The notes beneath the pieces are model-generated. The model was not told where the DNA came from and searched no databases. It was given only the letters and a program-made list of their open reading frames with translations. DNA of 64,000 bases. Origin: Pomacea canaliculata (Eukaryota; Mollusca; Gastropoda; Architaenioglossa; Ampullariidae). A program made the translations under genes and the position numbers. Of this stretch, positions 48,607-59,900 are shown one piece after another; positions within the stretch are counted from its first letter, which is position 1, and every line of letters starts with the position of its first letter. The DNA lies in NCBI RefSeq assembly GCF_003073045.1, contig NC_037601.1, positions 11,891,807 through 11,955,806 of the forward strand, read 5' to 3'.

Positions 48607-49588
48607 AACCACAGCTTAACAGGATCACGTCATGTGCACCTGAAACACACAAGCAACTTAAACAACAACAACAACAAACAAACAAGCAAAAAAAAAAAAA
48701 CCCCAAACTTTTACAGAGTTAATAATAATGGAAAGTTTAACAGATATAAATGTTAGATAACTGTATAAAACTCGTACATCGTAAATAATTAAAAATATTT
48801 GACAATTAAAAATCTTCAAAAATATAGATCAATAATTTTGCATTTATTATGAAAGTCAGCTAAATCCAAAACCTGTGACTTTAAATGAATTCATATACTC
48901 TACTCTTGAACACTATCGTCGACATTGATGACAGTCGGATTACTGTTCGATTGGCATTTCAAGTTATCTTCGTCGTTAAAACGGGACGCTGTGTAAAACA
49001 TAAATCTCCTGTCCTACGTAGGACTCTACAATTTTGCAAAAGTATTCGTTTAATTCTGTAATAAACCGATCGCTATACCCGCGCGTTCATGCTATAATTC
49101 AATGAAATCATCTACTTCCAGAAACCACTCTGGAAGCTAGCAACGTACTTGTAAATTAATGCCAACTTATGTTTCATAGTCAAGGTGTGTGTGCCTACAT
49201 CGCCTGAAGTACGAGTGTGAGCGTCTTTGGTTACGAGGCGGCAGCTACAAATCTAGCTACGGCAAGCAGAGTTTTAAATCATTTACTAATATCTGATACC
49301 TTTGATTTGCTTTAGATTATCTTGCTCTTCATTTTTTTTAAATCTGTTGAACCAGAGGTAAGGTCTGACTGTAAAGGTAACAGTCGTCGATTGCTGATCT
49401 AAACCTCAGCGCCACAACTATGTGATACTGTGACGTCATTTTAGGACCGATGCAACCGCTTTAAAAAAATGTTGCCATAAAAAGTTTTTATTGTGAAAAA
49501 AATAACACAGATATTTCAATTCTGAAAATTATTTTTCTTCATTTAACTCATTTATGTTTTCATGACATATTCATACCGAGTAAACAAT
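48607..49588. promoter_or_regulatory. Shared divergent promoter region of the large helical gene and UBE2V
   Basis: 982 bp separate the two start codons, which point away from each other. On the minus side an acceptor (gtgtgtttcag, at about 48640) shows that the first coding exon is preceded by a 5' UTR intron, so the first exon of that gene lies nearer 49.0-49.3 kb, where CpG dinucleotides are more frequent. No TATA box stands out. Confidence 0.5.
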
Positions 49589-52500
49589 ATGGCGGGTTGT
49601 GGGCCGCATGAATACGGTATGATATGTTATCACGAAGTATTGTTTCAGGTTGAAAAATATGTCCAAACAAAATGTGTTATTTTATTGCATATTTTTCATT
49701 AAGAAATCATTTTGTATGTTCTATGTTGTAGCCTTTTATTACTTAAACATTGTTACGTGTTTCTTTACAATAAAGTTACGTTTCATTCGCTATGAGTATG
49801 ACTATTGATATCATTACAAGTACTAGCTCGGAGTCGAACTATTTGTAGCACTGTTAATTTACAGTAGTACACAATAAAAGTATACATCAATCAACCATTA
49901 GGCCGTCGAGCGTTCACTTAAAACTGATAACTCTTACAAATTACTTACTGACGGAGTGGCACATGGAACCTCTAAAGCTGGTGTCTTAAATGCGATACGG
50001 ACAAAGTGTATTTGAGAATTATAACTGATGTACACATTTTTTTCGTGCATATATTGAATTAATGTAAAACATTAGCATTCTTAAAGTCTGTTCTTACGAG
50101 CAGTGAACTGTCAGTGGTTCCCTGTGTCCAGGGCTTAGCATGGAAAGTAGAACCCATCCCTCTCCTCCCATACCCATTTTCTGATACATTTATTCACAGA
50201 TGGGTGGACAGAGGGAGTTTTCCCCACTTCAGTTTTGAATGAGCCTTGAACCAGCAACGTTTTACTAGGAAATCAATTCCTTTAACCACTCTGTGACGAA
50301 GCTGTGAAGCCACCCTTAGAAAATGTGTCCAGTGTTAATCTAAACCATATGGTGGCAGAAAGTTGTTAGATCATTGTGGAACATTGGGTATGATTAGTGA
50401 TCTAGTTTTGGTTTCACTTGAAACATTTTACTATCCTAGTCCCTTTATTATTAGTTTGATGGATTTCTTTTTTTATTTAGAAATAATCTGCTGAATTAAC
50501 AGTTTATGCTTTTCATTTTTGGTCTGTAGTGTTTTTCCATCATCTACAGTGGGTGGTTGTCAAACACAAGTTTTTGATTTTTGTTTTATTTTGCCACTGT
50601 GCAGGCAGAGGTTTATCTTACTAGGTCATAGGATGTGTGTGTTGTTTCTTCAAGTGTGTTAGGTTCACAAAAGTCATTTTGCAAGCAAGAGATAACATGG
50701 ACTTGTCTGATCTTCTTAAGTTCACTGCATTTCCTTTGGAAGATTCTTTCCTGGGTGTTGATTATGTTTAATTCTGACCAGTCCTTCATAGAATACAAGC
50801 ATAAGAAACTTGGTACATTTTTTTCTGGTTCTTTGCAGAATTTACTTCTTTCTTCTTTGATGTTCAAACTGTTTACACTCAGAGTATGCATTTCTGTACT
50901 CCTGAAGATATTTGCCTCTTTTCTGTTTCCAGAATCAGACAAAATCCAGTGGTAAGCTCATGTTTGCCCATTTAGCATCAGCTTTTTGGAAATCTCTCCC
51001 TCTTATGTGATATGCAATCAGCAGATGATAGAGTCTTTCAAAGATGCCCTTAAAACAGAGTTCTTTTAAATAAAAAAAAGAATCCCCAGTTTTAGGCCAC
51101 AAGTTTCAGTTTGGCTATTGTGCCATCTTTTCTCTAGCTTACACTTTTACCATTTATGTTTCTAGAAGTAAAATTAGTATATATATATAGAAGCCATAGC
51201 ACTGACATTATTTTTTCGTTGATGATGATGGTGATGAACTAGATAATTTCACGTTTGACAAGAGAAAAAGCGCAAGGTCAAAGCTATCACAAGAGTGATT
51301 GTGCAATATTAAAAGGAGGTTACGTAAACCAATGCCTATGATTTGGGGGTGCATCATCAGTTTATAACAGAATCCATGCAAATCAACAAAAAAGAGTACA
51401 TAATTTCTAATCAATAAGAAATAATTTTTTTTTGACTACTCAGGTACTGAAATATGATAAAAACCACTGATGGTTGGAAAATAACCAAGAAAACTGAAAA
51501 TGAGTCTCTTAGATCAACAGAATTTTCTTCTATGCTATCTACAATATGGTACAATAAAAAACTAATAGCAGGGTTGCATTCTCTTTATTTAGTTATTCCT
51601 CGCAATTTCCGTCTCTTGGATGAGTTGGAAGCAGGGCAGAAAGGGGGTGGTGATGGCACACTCAGCTGGGGCCTTCAAAATGATGATGACATGTCACTGT
51701 CAGAATGGACTGGATCTATCATTGGCCCACCAAAGGTCAGTTTTCATTTATTGTTACAGATTGGAGAGAAATCACATTTCAAAATCTGTAGAATGTAATA
51801 ATTAAAAAAAAAATGTTAGCTATGTATTTATTGATTGAAACTAGTACTGTTTTAAGAAAGCAAACATGCAAAAATCACTACCTTTTCCCTTCTAAATGAC
51901 ATGTATTGCTGTTCATTTTCATTAATGCTGATAGGTTAGTTGTGATTGTGTCTACTCTCCTTTGTCCATTAATAGGAAGTTGGTTCTGTACATCCATGCA
52001 TCTTAAGGTGTATATTATTGTAATGGAAAGCTAAATTCACGACCATTTACTTTTGGTTGGTACAGATTTAAAACAGCTATAAAAATGTTTTTCCCCCCTG
52101 CAGACTGTGTACGAAGGTCGTATATATCAGCTGAAAATGCACTGTGGGGATAAGTATCCATCTGTACCACCAACTGTGCAGTTCCATACACGGATAAACT
52201 TATCATGTGTCAACAAAGACACCGGTGTGGTAAGTATTTACTATCGGTTTTTCCCTTTGTTTTTATTTGTGACTGATTTCTTGTCATTGTCTTTGTCAAG
52301 AATCAACTTAATTTCACCAAGACAGAAAGATTATTGTTTTTCAACAAGTTTTTTTTCTTCACTAAAGCAAAAGTTTTTGATTTTGCGACTTGAAGGATGG
52401 TAAACAGTTGAACATCTTGAAACTATTATATTGGTGGATTTTTACTGCTTCTCTTCCAACGGTTTGTGAACTCATTTTGGTTGTTCAAAAAGGCATTCTG

Positions 52501-53195
52501 CATGCAATCCAATGAGCAGCCAAAAAGAAAAGACTTTTTCCGATAAGATCTGCTCTGTGACTGGACTTGTGGTGTGGACAGGATCATTTGCAGCTTAGTT
52601 CACAGTTTTTTTTTTAATGAATTGCACATGCTGGAGCAGCTTCTTGCTACAAATCTTTCATCTCATAAGGCAATCTGCAGACTGCAGTTTTGCATGCTTT
52701 GTTGTATGTGTCCATGTATGTTTATCTCTTTTTCTGTAAAGCACCATGAAATTTCCCATAAGACCAGGATATGGCGTTATATAAGTTTGCTGTATTATTG
52801 TTATTATTAAAGATGTCATAAAAGTAGAACATTCTGCATTGACCCACTGATTAGGCTTCAGTAATAGTGCACTTTTCATTAGGTAAACTCATGCTGCTCC
52901 AGGTGAAGCGAAAACACAATTCAAAGTGAAGATCTGAACTAGTAGTACATAATGTGCTGGACAGAAAGTTAGTTGTCGTCAAGGTTGTATTTATTGCCTT
53001 TCACAGACTATCCATCTAGAGATTATTTTTTTCCTTTCTCTTTCTATCCAGGTTGATCCGAAGAAACTGCCGTGTTTTCGACAATGGAACGCAAACATGA
53101 CCCTTCAAAGTGTGTTAGCTGCTGTGCGAGATTCAATGCTATTAAAGGAGAATTTGAAGTGTCCTCAACCACCTGAGGGTTCAACCTATTTCTGA
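49589..53195 (+). CDS. UBE2V: UBE2V (Mms2/Uev1-type ubiquitin-conjugating enzyme variant)
   Basis: Four coding exons (49589-49616, 51593-51735, 52104-52229, 53052-53195) join in frame to 146 residues, the usual length (human UBE2V1 canonical short form 147). UEV proteins lack the catalytic cysteine and pair with Ubc13 (UBE2N) to build Lys63-linked ubiquitin chains in DNA-damage tolerance and innate signalling. The N-terminus MAGCGPHEY is followed by the family signature [18 protein letters not shown], then [31 protein letters not shown] and the C-terminal [10 protein letters not shown]. No catalytic HPN/Cys motif is present, as expected. Cys at LPCFRQW is not at an E2 active-site motif. Exon 1 carries only nine codons plus one base; its assignment rests on phase, a good donor (gtatga) and divergent placement. 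The 3' UTR probably extends well beyond 53195. Confidence 0.93.
50150..50320 (-). mobile_element. tRNA-like SINE, minus strand
   Basis: The reverse complement shows a box-A-like gtggttaaaggaatt and a box-B-like ttgctggttcaaggctc about 30 bases later, typical of a tRNA-derived head. It lies in UBE2V intron 1. Confidence 0.5.
50955..51080 (+). mobile_element. LINE 3' end in UBE2V intron 1
   Basis: Frames read [11 protein letters not shown] and, after a frame change, [12 protein letters not shown], the common C-terminus of CR1/L2-type ORF2, followed by an A-rich tail. Confidence 0.55.
52715..52812 (+). repeat. 3'-tail repeat in UBE2V intron 3
   Basis: ctgtaaagcaccatgaaattt, then gatatggcgttatataagtt and ttattgttattatt. 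Same class of tail as at 47780-47855. Confidence 0.5.
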
Positions 53196-56100
53196 TGTAC
53201 ATTCTTACTTAAGTATGTGAGAAAAAGTGGGGAAGGGAATCAGGTACCCTCTCTGCATCTCTTGGTAAAATCTGTACATTATGCTTGCTAAAAACTCACT
53301 GATAGCTCTGCTTTATGGGCAGGCTTGAGAGCAAAGTCTGCTTACATCTCTATGATCTAGTCCACAACATTTTGTCATTCACTGTCCTTGCAGTTTCCAA
53401 TTTTTGGTGTCAAATTTAATCAAACAGCTCTGATGACAACTGTATATTGAGAGACAAAGCACTATCAAATGAATGAATTCATGACCATTGCTCTCAGTAC
53501 TGTCTGTGGCAAAATGTCTATGTGGGCTATGAAAAAAACACCAGACTGTTGAAGATGGCTATGTTGACACATTCTTTTCATTGATAACTATAGCCTGATC
53601 GAAATGGTGCTTACTTTCAGTCCAGCCTAGGTGGTCTTTTGAAATACGTATAAATATGGTGCTCTGTGTTTCATGTGACTATTGAACAGTCATGCCTCAC
53701 AGATAAAACTGATTGCAATATACACAAAAACAGACATTAAAATGATGTAATTCTAGATGATTTTTTTTGGATGAGGGCGGGCAGGGTGTATTAATGTTCA
53801 CACATATTTTACTTGTTCTAACAGTACTTTTTTAACTTTTAAAAAATGTTTTGAAATAGTGAAATACAAATTATGTTCTGTCTTGAAATTAGCACTCCTG
53901 TCAGCAGATTATGACAAGACCTGTTTGAAGCGTTTTCTTTTTCAATAGCACATTTTTAACAATGGTCTTTTGTTGTAAATAATTGGTTTAGTATCTTGTG
54001 CTGTTTAAGAGCAGATCTTTGTAAGCTTTAATACAAATCGGCATTTTTTTCTCTCTCTCTTTTTTTTTTTTTCCATCTCTTTAGTCTACTGGTTTGTCTA
54101 TGTTCAAGGTTATGATTTTTATGCTTCTTACTATAGAAATAGCAAGTAAGCAGTGGGAGTGTTCATCTTTATTTAGAGTTTTGTGTGGCATTTTCAAGCA
54201 AAAGCAGCACAGTTGTTACACCATAAGTAGTTTACAGACACTCGCAAGGACTTTTGAGGAAATTGGTCTTGTTTTGTAGAAGTGCATCAGTGTTTTCAGC
54301 ATACAACTTGATTATCTTTGAACTTTGGCAAATATGCAAAGCGGTAGAAAATAAGAATGAACTTGTCTAAAGTTTCATGCTGTATGGCTTGCATCCTTTT
54401 TCATGCCACTGCAGGGTTAGATTGTCGACTTCAGACCATCTGGTGTTTGGAAGTAATCAGAACCACATTCTCTGTTGTTCATATATTTAGGATGAAACCT
54501 TTGGACTAAAGATGCTTATTTCATATTTTATTAGGCTTTTTTGTAAATTTTTCTTTTTGCAGCCTCAGATGGTAAGTTGGGTTAATCTGACAAAATGAAG
54601 TGTTTCTTCGAGCATTTGTTTTGAATCCTATATGCCACAGTTGTGCCCATGCCTTGTGGTGTGAACAGAATGGGATGACCTTATGTCTTGCAGATGCAAT
54701 CTTATGTGTTTCACCTGGAAATCACCTTATAATCAATAGTCATAACTGTTAGACATAGCCTTGATATTTAAATGGGTTGCTACTTGCTGGCTTGCATGTC
54801 ATGATGGAGGTTTTGTTAGGTGTGTGGACATTTATGATGGTGTTCCTGAATGGAATAAAAACTATTATGCCTGGGTCTACCTGCTTGAGAACATGCAGTT
54901 GACCCAGCTGTCAAATTGGGCACTTGATCCCATAGAGGGTGGAGGAAGGAAAGGCAGTGAGGGGGAGGAGACGACCTTCACATTTTTGTCTGTCTTTGCT
55001 TTGTAAGACTTTAACTCTTCACAGTTAACAATTTCTTTCTTAACCACTCAGTAAATGTGGTTTTTCGACTGTTAAAGAGTTAGAACTCTTAAACCAGAAC
55101 TGTTAAAGAGTTAAATGTTGCAGTCAAATGTCGATATTCCTTTCCACTGACATCATGTCCCAAATACATTTCAGTTAAGACTGAATATCAATAAATATCA
55201 ATAAATATCTAGCTACTTTAGGAGGTGGCAAGATTATGGTTTCCAACACTATCATTTTGTGTGGGGTAGCAATTACTTCAAGTTTTGTGGTACAAACCCA
55301 GAAGTAATTAACTTAATAATAATTATGCCATTTTTTGAGATTCCACAGTATTTGTCAATAATAGATCCTCACTGTAAAATGCTATTTAATCAGCATTGCT
55401 ACTTTTTCATTTTTTAGCCAAGCCAAAATGATCAAGAATGCAAAAAAATTTGAAATTAGGCTTTGGTAACTTCTTTATATGATACCTGAAGAAATGACAA
55501 TGACTATTGCAGATTGTAACAATGTTTTTGGCATGACCATTTATAAAATAAAGTATGGTAAGCCAACACCTCCACTGAAGCTAAATATCTGTCAACGTAA
55601 GAGATGATTGATAGAAAAGCTAACTTTAAAGCTTGCAAATGGCAGAAATTCTCTGAATAGCCTTTTTCTTGAAGCAGATCTATTGCCTGTGTTTATCTGA
55701 TGTCTCTGAATGAGTTGGGATGAATGTAGTGAAAATGTGCCATGTTCACTGGCAGGTTACTTGCTCAGTTGTCAGAAAGTACCTCATTAGCCAATTTTGA
55801 AATGATGCATTGTCTCAGCTCATCTTGTGGTTCTGATATTTATAAATTATTTATTGTTGTAATCAACTTCCTTACCTCATGACACAATTCCATAAGTTTG
55901 TTGCTCTGTGCAGATTTATTTTCCCTCAAACAGTTACTTTGTTCACTGCATTGGCAAATTCACACACAGAAAGGAAGCTCCATGCATTTATAATTATACC
56001 ACATCATTTATAATTATACAACATCATTTATCACCCTTTTGAGGACTTTTCCATGTTAATTGCATTTGTTTATAGCAGGAAGCATGTTTAGCAAACTGTT

Positions 56101-56922
56101 GTCTAAAAGTGTCCAAATGCTGCTTTGAATAAAGAATGAACAATAACATGCATTTATAAAAGCTTTTGAATAGCAATAAACAAATAGATTCCATTTTCTC
56201 TAAACATAGATATAGTGCCAGCAAAAACTTTGTGCAGCAGTAGCACAAAGGTGGGAATCTTTTATTTTGGCCAAGGACCATTTGCATCCTTATAATATCA
56301 TTCAGACTGTAAAAAGTTAACTGAAAACGTCTCTCCCATCATGTACTTGTATGTGTCCTATCCCTATAATGGGTGTTCCTTGCTTGTCCCTCAAAATTTA
56401 CATTATTACTATCAATATAAATTTATGTTGCCATGAAAAAACTTGGTTTATTGAAGTTTGAATCCTGCCTGCAGTTGCCTGGGCAGGGTCAGATGAAAGG
56501 ATTGTGGGCCTATTATGGCCTGCAGGATGGATAATCCCCACCCCTACTCTATGTTTATGACCGGATAAGATGCTGCACATATAGGCTCAGGGTGCCACAC
56601 AGGTATAAGGTTCTCAAGATGCATGCAAGCACTCAAGATGAAGTCAAGATCCATAGTAGGCAGCCCCTCTGTTAGTTTTAAAGGCTGATTTCTGCTGTTG
56701 TGTTGGAAGCAAGCTGTTCTAGCTATCAGATCCATAAGAATGAAGAATGTGAAACCTGAGGCATGTGAAGAAGTGTCTGTTTTACAGGATAGGGGTGCTG
56801 AATGCCACACTTACATCCTCAGGTATTCTCAACACTCGAAATTCCAATAAAAATTGTCAATGCAGTCTTGCATATCATCAATCTTAGACTTTTGCTTCTG
56901 TTTCCAGTTCAAAATCCAGAGA
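53196..56922. other. Convergent 3' region between UBE2V and CDK10
   Basis: Contains the UBE2V 3' UTR (candidate polyadenylation signals include ataaaataaagtatgg near 55546) and the CDK10 3' UTR from the other side. The only recognisable repeat is the 56331-56520 copy of the dispersed element at 46.5 kb. No additional gene is supported. Confidence 0.45.
56331..56520. repeat. Dispersed repeat, uninterrupted copy
   Basis: gttccttgcttgtccctcaa, ataaatttatgttgc, then gggcagggtcagatgaaagg and ttgtgggcc. It corresponds to the two flanks of the Tigger-like element at 46.6-47.1 kb. Confidence 0.65.
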
Positions 56923-59900
56923 TTAATACTTCTTCTTCTTACTCTGAAATGTAAGCAGACACGGCCAGCAAAATATTTTCATATTTGTTAATCACAAAAT
57001 GTTGCAATTATTTGCTACTAAATTTTGCAGTAATCACCTGTAGCAGAAAATACACATAATACACCATGTCCTTGTCTTAATATTATCTTTTATTACCATG
57101 ATAGTGTAATTTAGAAATAACTGGTCATCTGTCACGTCCTAATTAAAATATCATTGAGACTATAAGTAAAGAGTCAGATTATGTACTTGACACCTCAATC
57201 TAGATGCTGTCGACTAAGGGAGTGAGGGTTGATTCATCGTGGCATGGCAAGAACGTTTGCTAAGGGCATGGAAACAGAACTAAGCAACAGTTCTGGTGGA
57301 GGAGATTAGTCTGGATGCAAGAGTTTTAGAAATAAAGTACTTGTAGGCAGCATTGAATTGTATTTTACGAAGATGTTACACTGTATTAAATATATTGCAA
57401 TGAGTTCAATCTATACCAAAATGTGAAAAGGATAACAGCAGACTTACCAATGGAGGGCCCTTTGATGTCTGACCAAAGTCCTTGAACGAGTCTGAAGATT
57501 TTCTTTTTCTAATCAAAACAAAAACAATAACCTTCAAAAAGTAAATAAATAAAAGGCTGCCATCTAGTGTTTTACACTGCCAACAAAGTAAAAATGACTG
57601 GAATCTACCATTCTGCATTAAACAGAAAATTGTATTATCAAATATAAAAAATGTAGTTCCCCCTGCGTCCCCAAAACCAACACTATATGCATGAAAGAGG
57701 TAAATTTAGTAAACATTTTTTAATAAGCAAGTGATAGGTTTTTTCCCTCTCCCCCACTCCAAAAAATAAAAATAAAAAAAAGCAATCATAGCTAACATAG
57801 CAAGGCTGATGTGTGAACTTAAAATGATTAAGCAACCAATGCAACTGTCTGGTTGCAACATTTGATGGTTTGATGGAAACTAAAGCGATACTGGAAATAT
57901 GCATTTCAAATCTTGCAAATAAAAGCCCATGCATACGAAGCAAGAGGGAGTACTTACACATCTGTATTTTCTTGGTTCTTGCGTTTTAATCGATGTTGGG
58001 GAAATGAAGGCATGAACTCTGGGTCACATGCTGAAGAGAAAAAAGTTGACAATAAAAACAATTATACATGTAAAAGACTTGAAGGAAATTGCAAAAATAC
58101 TGTATGGACAATGCAACTGCAGTGGTTAAAAGTGTTTTAGTACACCAATGTGAAAACGTGAGTTCTCTTAGTGCTACTAAATAAGGTGACCAGACGTTTC
58201 GGAGGTGAAAGCGGGACACGTGACGATGATGGTGTCGTCACCGTCAAAGAACGCCGAAACAAGTGATTTTTAAAGACAAGCAGGACATTTGACATTGGGC
58301 GTCGCGTCTGATGAGCAGGCGGGACACGAGGTCAAAAGCGGGACGTCTGGTCACCTTATACTAAACAAATTAATAACAAACATATTTTGATCAGTTCAAC
58401 TGACGTAACATGGAGGTCACTTACGATGTGGCTGTTCCTTGAAGTATGAATGGTCTAAACAATCTTCGGCTGTGGCCCTAAATGTCAGAGTATATAGTTT
58501 AGCAACTGTTTGAATTGAGAATATCCAACAATGCCTGCTTTGTAAAAACAATTTACTATTTTTAGTACTAACTCACACTTTTAGTATTGCAGCTATATTT
58601 TTTTTTTATTAAAAAGTAGCATCGAAAGTAATTTTCTCTGTGATTGTTACTGCTGGCCAAAATGAAATGAAATACAGGTGGTGGCAAAGTATTGCATATT
58701 TCTCATTTAGAACACTCCTAAATAAATGAGGCTGCAAAAATGGTTATTCTGATGCCTACCTTTTATCTGGATCGTACATAAAAAGACCATTCAGAAGCCG
58801 AATGCCTGACTCAGACAACCAAGGAAATGTGTGGCGCAAATTGTTATACCTATGGGACAAAAAAAAAACAAAGAAAATATGTAACAATTACAATTATCTA
58901 ATTAGAAGTCCGAGGTTCAGAATCACATAAAGGGAAGGGAAACATTTAAAAAAATTTAAAGATAAGTGGAAATCCTTTAAATTTCAAGTCTTTTAATACT
59001 TACGGTTGTTTTCTGAGTGAAAACTGTTTGAAAGCTGGTAGTTTGGAAAACCCCTGTAGAAACCCAGATTTGTGTGAGAGAAAGATATGGAACAGACATG
59101 CAGAAACATATATACATTCATATCCTCAAATGCAGGTGTGCATACATGCATACATATATACATTCATATTCTCAAAAACAGGTGCGCGTAAATTCTTCTG
59201 TTGTCTTGTTAAATTTATCTTGGAAGTAGGTGCACTTGTCTAGCACTTACAACTATTGCCATTAACAAGTTTACCATCAAAAGCTGCTAAGCCGAGTTGC
59301 ACTAAAGGTGACTAAGTGAAAACATACAGGCCAGATGGTATCATTAGGAGTGCCCAACATCTCCATAATAAGTTCAATCTGTTGCAGCTCTGACCGCCCT
59401 GGCAAAAGTGGTCGATGAGCAAGCAATTCTCCCAAAATACATCCCGCAGACCTGGCAATGACAGAACTTCCCTGTTTAGTCAGAAGTCATGATAAACTCA
59501 AAGGATGTGCTTGATCACATTTTTTAGCAAGTCTATACCATGATATATCCTATATTTGGCTTTTAAAAAAATCTGCATACATATTTCAACTCTGATTATC
59601 ATGAGCACCATCATATCTTTTTATTTGGTTCCTCTTTGCATTTTCTGTATTTGCTTTTATTTATCATTAGTACTGTTGTTTATTCTTTCATAGTTCATAT
59701 GTTATTTGTTTGCTTTCCTGTTCCTCATATGCTGTCCATGTCTTGTTCTTAGGGGCTAAAAGCATACTCCATAGAAGTGAGTATGCACTTTACAAATTTC
59801 GCTTTTATCATTATTATTATATAAAACTCTTATTAATGTTAATAGCTTATGTCACTGTTTAAAGCAGACATCAACAATTATTTTTTAACTAAGACTCCTT

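Noticed and set aside
47905-48612. Start of the large helical gene at the upstream GTG codon
   Set aside because: The first true ATG in the frame is at 48606; the upstream codon is GTG, which is rarely used to start animal proteins.
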